Below, piece by piece: positions 57,803 to 64,000 of a stretch of DNA of 64,000 bases. The notes under the pieces were generated by a model. It saw only the letters and a list, made by a program, of their open reading frames with translations, searched no databases and was not told the origin of the DNA. This stretch comes from Poindextera sp963706385 (lineage in GTDB: Bacteria > Pseudomonadota > Alphaproteobacteria > Caulobacterales > Caulobacteraceae). A program made the position numbers and the translations under genes. The stretch is taken from assembly GCA_963706385.1 (NCBI GenBank), contig OY970153.1:3162001-3226000 (forward strand), given 5' to 3'. Numbering within the stretch: the first letter of the stretch is position 1; every line of letters begins with the position of its first letter.

Positions 57803-58004
57803 GGCGTTCTCCTTGCTGAAGGGCGAGCCTGTCGCCCTTGCGTGATCGTTCGCTAGCCCTGGCGGACGACGAAATCCAGTCCGTAATCACGTTGGCGCCG
57901 CGGGATGTTGAAATCGCCGCGTCAAGGTCAAGGCCAATGGTCGGCCGCGCGGTCCGCGGCTATGTGTGATAGCCCTGTTGCGGGTCCCGGAAGAAAGTTT
58001 ATCA

Positions 58005-58835
58005 TTGAACTATCGTCACGCCTTCCACGCCGGCAACTTCGCGGATCTGGTCAAGCACGCGGTGCTGGGCGCGGCCCTCGCGCGCCTGACCCGCGAGGGC
58101 CCGCCGCTGCTGGCGATCGACACCCACGCCGGGGCGGGCCTCTATGAGCTCGACGCCGTGGCGGCGAAGGCCTCGGGCGAGGCCGAGGCCGGGATCGCGC
58201 GGCTGATGGCGGCGGACGCCGCGCCCGCGCCGCTGGAGGCGCTGAAGGCGGCCGTGGCGCGGCTCAATCCCAAAGGCGGCCATCGGCTCTATCCCGGCTC
58301 GCCGCGGCTGATCGCCGACGCCCTGCGGCCCGCCGACCGGCTGGTCGCCTGCGAACTGCGCGGCGACGACGCCGGCCGTCTGCGCCAGGCGCTGAAGGGG
58401 GCCAGGGCCGAGGTCCTGGTCCAGGACGGCTATGCCGTGGCCGCCCAGCGCGCCGCGCCGCGCCAGCGCCTGTTCGTGCTGATCGATCCGCCGTTCGAGC
58501 GGGCCGACGACCACGCCCGCGCCGCCGAGGCGGCCAAGGCGGTGCTCGGCCGCAACCCCGCCGCGACGATGATCATCTGGCTGCCGCTCAAGGACCTGGA
58601 GACCTTCGACGGCTTCCTGCGCCGGCTGGAGGCGGGGGTGGCGCCGGCGGCGCTGGTGGTCGAGGCGCGGCTGAGGCCGCTGGACGATCCGATGCGGATG
58701 AACGGCTGCGCCCTGGTGGTGATCAACCCGCCGACCGGGTTGGAGACCGACGCCGCGGCGACGTGCGACTGGGTGGTGGCGGCCTGCGGCGATCCGGACG
58801 GGCGGGCGCGGGTCTGGCGGCTGGGCGCCGGCTGA
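58005..58835 (+). CDS. rlmJ: 23S rRNA (adenine2030-N6)-methyltransferase RlmJ
   Basis: A 276-residue protein whose start MNYRHAFHAGNFADLVKHAV closely matches the RlmJ N-terminus. SAM-binding region LLAIDTHAGAGLYEL and catalytic motif VLIDPPFERADD are present. It methylates A2030 of 23S rRNA. The start must be the TTG at 58005, since the conserved YRHxFHAGN block begins immediately after; GGAAGAAAG lies upstream. It is about 4.5 kb from the rRNA operon. Confidence 0.92.
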   Translation: MNYRHAFHAGNFADLVKHAVLGAALARLTREGPPLLAIDTHAGAGLYELDAVAAKASGEAEAGIARLMAADAAPAPLEALKAAVARLNPKGGHRLYPGSPRLIADALRPADRLVACELRGDDAGRLRQALKGARAEVLVQDGYAVAAQRAAPRQRLFVLIDPPFERADDHARAAEAAKAVLGRNPAATMIIWLPLKDLETFDGFLRRLEAGVAPAALVVEARLRPLDDPMRMNGCALVVINPPTGLETDAAATCDWVVAACGDPDGRARVWRLGAG

Positions 58836-58939
58836 GGCCGCTGAAAGGGCGCCGTTACGTCATTTTGCGCGTGCGAACGTTCAAGATCGTGTTATGTTGC
58901 ACCGCACAATCCAACCTCATGGAACAAGGAGTACGGGTG

Positions 58940-59512
58940 ATGGCATTGCTGGAGCTTGCGCCGTCGGGCAAGGGGTTCGCCCTTGGCCTCGACACCGAAA
59001 AGGCGCTGCGCGCGCCGATCGGCGCGGTCTCGCCGCTGTGGCTGGCCTTCGCCGGCGCCGCCAGCGCGGGCGTGGCCTTCTGGTGGATGAGCCGCTGGAT
59101 GCGGCCGGCCAATCTGGAAGCCTTCCTGTTCACGGCGCCCGCGGCGGAGCCGGTCGTCGAGCCGGTGGCGGAAGCGGTGGCCGAACTCACCGCGTCGGAG
59201 CCCGAGCCGGCCGAGATCATCGCCGAGGCCGTTGTGGTCGAGATCGAACCCACGTTCGAAGCGGCCGCGGAATTCGTGCTCGAAGCCGCGCCGGAGCCCG
59301 AGCCGGCCGAGATCATCGCCGAGGCCGTTGTGGTCGAGATCGAACCCGCGCCCGAAGCGGCCGCGGAATTCGTGCTCGAAGCCGCGCCGGCCGAGCCCGT
59401 GCCCGAACCCGTGAAGGCCAAACCCGCGCCTAGGGCCGCGCCCGCCGCCAAGCCGGCCGCGCCGAGGTCCGCCAAGACGCCCAGGACGCCCTCGGCCAAG
59501 ACGCCCAGCTAA
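58940..59512 (+). CDS. Membrane-anchored acidic repeat protein of unknown function
   Basis: A 190-residue protein with AAGGAG 8 bases before the ATG. One hydrophobic segment (about 29-52, SPLWLAFAGAASAGVAFWWM) is followed by a Glu/Ala/Pro-rich region containing two near-identical 32-residue units (EPEPAEIIAEAVVVEIEP...), then a Lys/Pro/Ala-rich basic tail. The repeats are 96-bp tandem copies in DNA. The layout suggests an inner-membrane anchor with an extended acidic-then-basic tail. No known domain. Confidence 0.7.
   Translation: MALLELAPSGKGFALGLDTEKALRAPIGAVSPLWLAFAGAASAGVAFWWMSRWMRPANLEAFLFTAPAAEPVVEPVAEAVAELTASEPEPAEIIAEAVVVEIEPTFEAAAEFVLEAAPEPEPAEIIAEAVVVEIEPAPEAAAEFVLEAAPAEPVPEPVKAKPAPRAAPAAKPAAPRSAKTPRTPSAKTPS
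59198..59389 (+). repeat. Two tandem 96-bp repeats inside the acidic protein gene
   Basis: Copy 1 is 59198-59293 and copy 2 is 59294-59389; only a few bases differ (around the ACGTTC/GCGCCC stretch). In frame, so copy number change would alter the protein by 32 residues without frameshift. Confidence 0.9.
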
Positions 59513-59651
59513 GGCGATCCGACCTTCCTCCTCCATGCGGGGAGGCGGGGGCCGCTTTTTCCAGGCGCCGGTTCATCAAGTTTTTCCGCCAAGACGCTAT
59601 TGCCGTGCTCAAATCCCGGCTCAACGATGGAGCTGGAGACCCGGAGTTCGG

Positions 59652-60107
59652 ATGGTCCTGGCCCGCAACGCCATCGAAGTGTGGAATGCCCGCGGCGCGA
59701 TCCAGCGGATCGGCAAGCTGACCGATAACCTGGTCGGCATCGGTCCGTTCGGCGTCGGGCTGGACGGCCTGTTGACCTGGATTCCCATTGTCGGCGGGCT
59801 CTACAGCCTCGGGGCCGGCGCGGCCCTGCTCGGTTTCGGGCTGCGCGCGCGGGTTCCGCTGACCGTCCTGATCGCGGTCGCGGCGATCGTGCTGGCGCGC
59901 AGCGGCGTCGGCGAGGTGCCGCTGGCCGGACAGATCGCGGTCGACCTCCTGCGCGGGCACAAATGGGCGGCGGACCTCTTGGTCAAGGCGATCGACCGGA
60001 CGCTCTATCTGGATGGACCGAGCGATCCCGCGGGACCCGCCTACGCCGAGGCGCTGGCGGCCATCCGCGCCGGCGGCGAAAAGCAGCGGGTGGTGTTTCT
60101 GGGCTAG
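59652..60107 (+). CDS. DUF4112-family membrane protein
   Basis: A 151-residue protein with two to three transmembrane segments. LTDNLVGIGPFGVGLDGLLT followed by WIPIVGGLYSLGAGAALLGF is the DUF4112 pattern. The start MVLARNAIEVWNARG is preceded by GGAG. Function of the family is unknown. It precedes the CMD-family gene on the same strand by 63 bp. Confidence 0.8.
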   Translation: MVLARNAIEVWNARGAIQRIGKLTDNLVGIGPFGVGLDGLLTWIPIVGGLYSLGAGAALLGFGLRARVPLTVLIAVAAIVLARSGVGEVPLAGQIAVDLLRGHKWAADLLVKAIDRTLYLDGPSDPAGPAYAEALAAIRAGGEKQRVVFLG

Positions 60108-60170
60108 ACGCGGCGCGCCGCGTGCGGGCAGGTTGCGCGGCAAGACCAGAACGACTTCGGAGGACGCCGC

Positions 60171-60728
60171 ATGGCCCGGATACCCTATTTCGACCCCACC
60201 CTGGCCCAGGGCCGGGCCAAGCAGCAATACGAGCGCCTGGCGCCCTTGAACATCTTCAAGATGCTCGGCCATTCGGGCGAGCTCTTGTCCGGCTTTTCCA
60301 AGCTGGGCGGCCAGCTCCTCAACTTCACCGAGCTCGATCCGGTGCTGCGCGAGATCGCCATCATCCGCGTCGGCGTCCTGTGCGGCGCCTCGTACGAGAC
60401 CCACCAGCATCGCCGGATCGGGCGCGGCATCGGCATGTCCCAGGCGCTGCTTGACGCCATCGACCAGGGGCCGGCCGCGGCGGTGTTCACCCCGCTTCAG
60501 CGCCAGGTGATGGACTTCACCGACGATGTGGTGAGAAACGTGCGCGCCTCCGACGCCACCTTCGATCCCCTGTGCAAGGCCTTGGGTTACAAGCAGATTC
60601 AGGAGCTCGTCATCACCATCGGCTACTACATGATGGTCTCGCGCTTCCTGGAGACCTTCGACGTCGACATCGAGGCCAAGGGCGCCGAGCCGCCGGCGGA
60701 CAAGATGCCCGGCGCGAAGAGGGCCTGA
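60171..60728 (+). CDS. Carboxymuconolactone decarboxylase (AhpD-like) family protein
   Basis: A 185-residue all-helical protein. The family core reads LREIAIIRVGVLCGASYETH, then QHRRIGRGIGMS, with one Cys and nearby Glu/His. AhpD peroxidases use a CxxC pair; only one Cys is seen here, so it is nearer to carboxymuconolactone decarboxylase-like proteins. It is followed after 1 bp by an SDR, so the two are one operon. Confidence 0.88.
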   Translation: MARIPYFDPTLAQGRAKQQYERLAPLNIFKMLGHSGELLSGFSKLGGQLLNFTELDPVLREIAIIRVGVLCGASYETHQHRRIGRGIGMSQALLDAIDQGPAAAVFTPLQRQVMDFTDDVVRNVRASDATFDPLCKALGYKQIQELVITIGYYMMVSRFLETFDVDIEAKGAEPPADKMPGAKRA

Positions 60729-60729
60729 G

Positions 60730-61572
60730 ATGGCCGAATCCGAAGCTTATGTGCGCCCGCCCAGCGCCGAGTCCGAGGGCCGCGCGCCCGGCCGCGGGCG
60801 GCTGACCGGCCGGCGCATCCTGGTCGTCGGCGGCGGCCAGCAGGTGGTGGACGCGGCGACCGATCCGGTGGGCAACGGCCGGGCGATGTCGATCCTGTTC
60901 GCGCGCGAGGGCGCCAGCCTGGCCATCGCGGACCGCAACCGGGAGGCCGCCGAGGCCACCGCCGCCCTGATCCGCGCCGAGGGCGGCACGGCGCCGCTGG
61001 TCATTGAGGCCGACATCGCCCGCGAGGCGGATGTCGCGCGGATGGTCGAGGCGGCCGCATCCGGGCTCGGCGGCCTGGACGGATTGATCCTCAACGTCGG
61101 CATCGGCGTCGGCGGGCTTGGCCTGGCGGGCGTCAAGGCTGACGACTGGGACAAGGTTCTGGCCGTCAACCTGCGCGGGCCGATGTTGTGCTGCCGGGAG
61201 GCGTTGGCCAGGCTGGAGAACGGATCGTCGATCGTGTTCATCTCCTCGATCGCCGGCCTGGTCGCGGGCTCCCGGTTGCCGGCCTACGACGCCTCGAAGG
61301 CCGCGCTCGGCGGGCTGATGCGGCACGTGGCGCTGGAGGGCGCGCGCCGGGGCGTGCGGGCCAACATCGTCGCCCCGGGCCTGGTGGACACCCCGCTCGG
61401 CCGCCGCGCGACGCAAGGCCGCCCGTCCAGGGGCCGCACCCCGACGCCGTTTGGCCGCCAGGCCACGGCCTGGGAGGTGGCCTACGCCGCCCTGTTCCTG
61501 ACCTCGGACGAGAGCGTCTACATCACCGCCCAGACCCTGGCGGTGGACAGCGGCATGACCGGGATCAGCTAG
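60730..61572 (+). CDS. SDR-family oxidoreductase with extended glycine motif
   Basis: A 280-residue SDR. The cofactor motif is unusual: ILVVGGGQQVVDAATDPVGN followed by GRAMS, so an insertion splits TGxxxGxG. VFISSIAGL (Ser) and YDASKAALGG (YxxxK) complete the active site. The gene begins one base after the CMD-family stop, and its own stop TAG is part of a 55-bp palindromic element. Confidence 0.87.
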   Translation: MAESEAYVRPPSAESEGRAPGRGRLTGRRILVVGGGQQVVDAATDPVGNGRAMSILFAREGASLAIADRNREAAEATAALIRAEGGTAPLVIEADIAREADVARMVEAAASGLGGLDGLILNVGIGVGGLGLAGVKADDWDKVLAVNLRGPMLCCREALARLENGSSIVFISSIAGLVAGSRLPAYDASKAALGGLMRHVALEGARRGVRANIVAPGLVDTPLGRRATQGRPSRGRTPTPFGRQATAWEVAYAALFLTSDESVYITAQTLAVDSGMTGIS

Positions 61573-61624
61573 TGGTGCGACTCAAACGGATGCCTCCCGC
61601 ATCCGTTTGTGGTCCGATCCACTA
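61570..61624. repeat. 55-bp palindromic element at the SDR stop codon
   Basis: TAGTGG and CCACTA form the ends; AAACGGATGC and GCATCCGTTT form a perfect inner 10-bp stem around CTCCC. The left TAG is the SDR stop codon. This looks like a dispersed mobile palindrome of the REP type and may also act as a terminator. Confidence 0.7.
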
Positions 61625-61680
61625 GGACGGTGGCGTTCGCGCCGCCTTGTTCCCGCTTATCCCCGCGGATGAGGATTGTG

Positions 61681-62424
61681 ATGAAATACAAAGTCGCTGT
61701 TGTAACGCCGTACTACAAAGAATCTACAGCTGTTCTTGAGCAATGCCACAATAGCGTTCTTGATCAAACCTATGAATGCGATCATATCGTTGTTTCCGAC
61801 GGTCATAAAAATGATGTATTTGAAAATGCAATCAGAACATTGCATGTAACATTGCCTAAAGCTCATGGAGATAATGGCTGCACGCCGCGTGGTATCGGTA
61901 GTATTCTTGCTGAAAACTATGGTTATGACGCCGTTGCCTATCTTGATGCGGACAACTGGTTTTATCCAGAGCATATTGAAAATATGGTGGCGGCTCACGC
62001 CGCATCTAGGCGACCAATTGTCTGTTGCAAGAGAACTTTTCATGATTTAGACGGAAACCTTATGCCGATAACAGAGCACGAGGAGAATATTAATAAACAT
62101 TTCGATACTAGTTGTTTTGTTGTTTTCAAACCGGCATTTTCTATTTTTAGAAGCTGGTTTATGCCAAAAGAATTAGGGCCTATTTGCGATAGAATTTTCT
62201 TTCAAAAAATCATCCACGATCGATTCCAAATCCATGTCCTCAATGATAGGACTGTCGCATTCAGAACGCAGTATGCAATACATTATAGAGCGGCGAAACT
62301 GCCTGTACCTGTTAACGCGAAAGAAACTGATGATCCAAAAAATGGCTTAAAATATTTGCATAATATAAATAACGTGAATTTTATTGTAAATAAACTTGGT
62401 TTTTATCCAAAGGTGTCGGGTTAA
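61681..62424 (+). CDS. Family 2-like glycosyltransferase, low GC
   Basis: A 247-residue GT-A-fold protein. MKYKVAVVTPYYKESTAVLE and DHIVVSDGHKND are the nucleotide-binding strands, and YLDADNWFYPEH contains the DxD-type metal site. The start has GAGGATTG before it; an in-frame ATG at 61669 is weaker. GC is about 42% in 61741-61800 against well over 60% nearby, and codon use is AT-rich, so recent transfer is likely. No polysaccharide genes are adjacent; the acceptor is unknown. Confidence 0.8.
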   Translation: MKYKVAVVTPYYKESTAVLEQCHNSVLDQTYECDHIVVSDGHKNDVFENAIRTLHVTLPKAHGDNGCTPRGIGSILAENYGYDAVAYLDADNWFYPEHIENMVAAHAASRRPIVCCKRTFHDLDGNLMPITEHEENINKHFDTSCFVVFKPAFSIFRSWFMPKELGPICDRIFFQKIIHDRFQIHVLNDRTVAFRTQYAIHYRAAKLPVPVNAKETDDPKNGLKYLHNINNVNFIVNKLGFYPKVSG

Positions 62425-62878
62425 ACTTAGGTGTTCCGCGTCGATTCCGGTCCAAGCCGAATTTCGGACGTGGCTCGAGCCCGGGCGGGCCGCCTCAATC
62501 CCGCAACGTCCTCGGATCGCCCGCCGTCAGGCGTCCGTCTCGCACCCAGGCGGCGCGGGGCGCCGGCGCGGTTTGAAATCCGCCGCCTCGGCCTTGGGCC
62601 CTTGGTCGGCCCGACGGACAACATCCGCATGATCTCGCGGCGCTGGAAGACGTTGGTTTGCGTTTGCGAATAATCCGCATTTTTTACGTGGCGAATACCG
62701 CCATTGGGACAGCAAAAACGCCGAGTTTCGCCCGGACGACCAACAGACGGACGCTTAAATTTGACAAATCCGTCAAATTTATCGAATTTTTTATTTACCG
62801 GTCAATCATGAATTGACAATTCTGTCAAGTTTTGCTAGTTTTAAATATTCTAAAGCACGCAAGAGAGGGAGTGTTTCC
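62425..62878. other. Intergenic region with GC-rich left half and AT-rich right half
   Basis: No gene supported. 62430-62670 is GC-rich with short open frames on both strands that lack RBS and family character. From 62750 to 62860 the DNA is AT-rich and carries a cluster of TTGAC/GTCAA boxes and a possible promoter, listed separately. Confidence 0.55.
62757..62828 (+). promoter_or_regulatory. Cluster of TTGAC/GTCAA palindromes with a possible promoter
   Basis: Site 1: AAATTTGAC-N6-GTCAAATTT (62757-62780), a perfect 9-bp inverted repeat. Site 2: TTGACA-N4-TGTCAA (62813-62828). A third overlapping repeat is GTCAAT-N5-ATTGAC (62801-62817). Site centres are 52 bp apart, about five helical turns. 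The TTGACA of site 2, a 17-base spacer and TAGTTT (62836-62841) could form a promoter for the 49-residue gene, so a regulator bound here would cover the -35 box. Confidence 0.6.
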
Positions 62879-63028
62879 ATGTCACAGACTCATCCTCCCG
62901 GTGTGAGCTTGGGCCCACACCTCGTTGAAAACATCGTTTTGATCGGGCTCGGAGTTGTCGTGGGCGGCGGCCTGCTGGTCGCCCTGACCATGTTTGGCAT
63001 GTTCGCCACGGCCGTATTGTCGCACTGA
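62879..63028 (+). CDS. Small single-pass membrane protein, 49 residues
   Basis: Starts MSQTHPPGVSLGPHLVENIV with GAGGGAG about 7 bases upstream. A single hydrophobic helix (VLIGLGVVVGGGLLVALTMF) is followed by a short tail ending VLSH. The open frame can be extended to 62813, but the RBS favours 62879. Unknown function. Placed directly after the TTGAC/GTCAA palindromes. Confidence 0.6.
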   Translation: MSQTHPPGVSLGPHLVENIVLIGLGVVVGGGLLVALTMFGMFATAVLSH

Positions 63029-63216
63029 GGCCGTGCGTGATCCGAGATCGGTTCGGCGAACGCTGATTTTAGGACTCTCTCGCTTTCGTGAAGCGGCGCG
63101 TCCGTTCTCGCCGAGCTCGTGATCTCGCGCGGGTGTTCCGAGAAAAGCCTTGAGCGGGTTTTGCGCGCGACGTAGGCAGTCGGCGCATAGCCCGAAACCT
63201 CGAGGAAGCCCGCTTC

Positions 63217-64000
63217 ATGGCCCTGCCGCCCGTTCTTCGCGACCGCCTGCGCCTGCCGGTGATCGCCTCGCCGCTGTTCATCATCTCCCAGCCCGACCTG
63301 GTGATCGCCGAGTGCAAGGCCGGCATCGTCGGATCGTTTCCGTCGCTGAACGCGCGGCCGATCTCGCAGCTTGACGAATGGCTGGCCCGGATCACCGAGG
63401 AGCTGGCCGACTGGGACCGGGCCCATCCCGAGACGCCGTCCGCCCCGTTCGCGGTCAACCAGATCGTGCACAGGACCAACAACCGGCTGGAGCAGGACCT
63501 GGAGCTGTGCGTCAAGTACAAGGCGCCGGTGGTGATCACCTCGCTGGGCGCGCGCGAGGACGTCAACGCCGCGATCCACAGTTATGGCGGCGTCGTCCTG
63601 CACGACGTGATCACCGACCGCTTCGCCCGCAAGGCGATCGAGAAGGGCGCCGACGGGCTGATCCCGGTCGCGGCCGGCGCCGGCGGCCATGCGGGCGTGC
63701 TGTCGCCGTTCGCCCTGATCCAGGAGATCCGCGAATGGTTCGACGGGCCGGTGGCCCTGTCCGGCTCGATCGCCAACGGCGCGGCGATCCTGAGCGCCCA
63801 GGCGATGGGCGCGGACCTGGCCTATATCGGCTCGGCCTTCATCGCGACCAAGGAGGCCAATGCGCCGGAGGCCTACAAGCAGATGATCGTCGACTCGCGG
63901 GGCGACGACATCGTCTATTCCAACCTGTTCACCGGGGTGCACGGCAACTATCTGCGCCCCTCGATCGTCGCGGCGGGGCTGGATCCCGACAACCTGCCGA
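63217..64000 (+). CDS. Nitronate monooxygenase family protein (truncated by window end)
   Basis: The first 261 codons are in the window. The FMN-dependent NMO/2-nitropropane dioxygenase fold is clear: RLPVIASPLFIISQPDLVIA at the N-terminus, PVVITSLGAREDVN, the GGHAG motif in AAGAGGHAGVLSPF, and the phosphate-binding ALSGSIANGAAILSAQAMGA and YIGSAFIATKEA. It oxidises nitronates to carbonyl and nitrite in characterised members; distant homologues have other roles. ATG at 63217; a weak GAGGAAG lies about 10 bases upstream. Confidence 0.92.
   Translation, partial: MALPPVLRDRLRLPVIASPLFIISQPDLVIAECKAGIVGSFPSLNARPISQLDEWLARITEELADWDRAHPETPSAPFAVNQIVHRTNNRLEQDLELCVKYKAPVVITSLGAREDVNAAIHSYGGVVLHDVITDRFARKAIEKGADGLIPVAAGAGGHAGVLSPFALIQEIREWFDGPVALSGSIANGAAILSAQAMGADLAYIGSAFIATKEANAPEAYKQMIVDSRGDDIVYSNLFTGVHGNYLRPSIVAAGLDPDNLP

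Noticed and set aside
62431..62673. 80-codon plus-strand frame between the glycosyltransferase and the small membrane protein
   Set aside because: Arg/Pro-rich with no RBS; overlapping frames on both strands look equally random.

Overview
The window is high-GC alphaproteobacterial chromosome, almost certainly from a member of the Caulobacteraceae (Phenylobacterium or Caulobacter-like). Three things point there: the 16S sequence, an rRNA operon in the order 16S - tRNA-Ile(GAT) - tRNA-Ala(TGC) - 23S - 5S - tRNA-fMet, and an hfaA-hfaB-hfaD cluster, which encodes the holdfast anchor characteristic of Caulobacter and its relatives. All product names come from motif and sequence recognition by eye; no database search was run.

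Layout. 1-6.3 kb: lipoprotein fragment, membrane protein, then a beta-oxidation block (two enoyl-CoA hydratase-family proteins, an MFE2-like SDR, a tandem acyl-CoA dehydrogenase pair). 6.3-9.6 kb: an orphan protein, a globin-coupled chemoreceptor with a very AT-rich upstream region, and an XRE regulator. 9.8-15.1 kb: thiolase, SDR, acyl-CoA dehydrogenase, CaiB-type CoA-transferase and dienelactone-hydrolase-like genes. 15.2-29.2 kb: hybrid histidine kinase, PQ-loop and YeiH membrane proteins, M28 peptidase, phosphotransferase, class III aminotransferase, a MoxR/VWA pair and a DHA2 efflux pump. 29.3-30.5 kb: a lower-GC patch with a GFA-family gene between imperfect direct repeats. 30.5-37.6 kb: a collinear catabolic cluster of AtuA-like protein, SDR, HMG-CoA-synthase-like/DUF35 fusion, SCP-x-type thiolase and haloalkane-dehalogenase-like hydrolase. 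37.8-43.9 kb: VOC protein, 2-hydroxyacid dehydrogenase, PAS protein, Cys/Pro-rich secreted protein and M16 peptidase. 44-46.6 kb: hfaA, hfaB and hfaD on the minus strand. 46.8-48 kb: rhomboid-like and CBS proteins. 48.3-53.9 kb: the rRNA operon. 53.9-64 kb: secreted thioredoxin-like protein, TSUP and AAHS-type transporters, thiolase, RlmJ, CMD and SDR proteins, a low-GC glycosyltransferase, a 49-residue membrane protein behind a cluster of TTGAC/GTCAA palindromes, and a truncated nitronate monooxygenase.

How it works together. At least three acyl-CoA degradation modules supply the dehydrogenation, hydration, oxidation and thiolysis steps plus CoA transfer. Two features recall steroid or isoprenoid side-chain catabolism rather than plain fatty-acid oxidation: an acyl-CoA dehydrogenase pair in which only one member shows the usual catalytic Glu context, and an HMG-CoA-synthase-like/DUF35 fusion next to an SCP-x thiolase. 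The fusion lacks the canonical nucleophilic Cys and most zinc-ribbon cysteines. The hfa operon carries two apparent single-base insertions, one in hfaB and one in hfaD, so holdfast anchoring may be lost in this strain or the sequence may contain indel errors.
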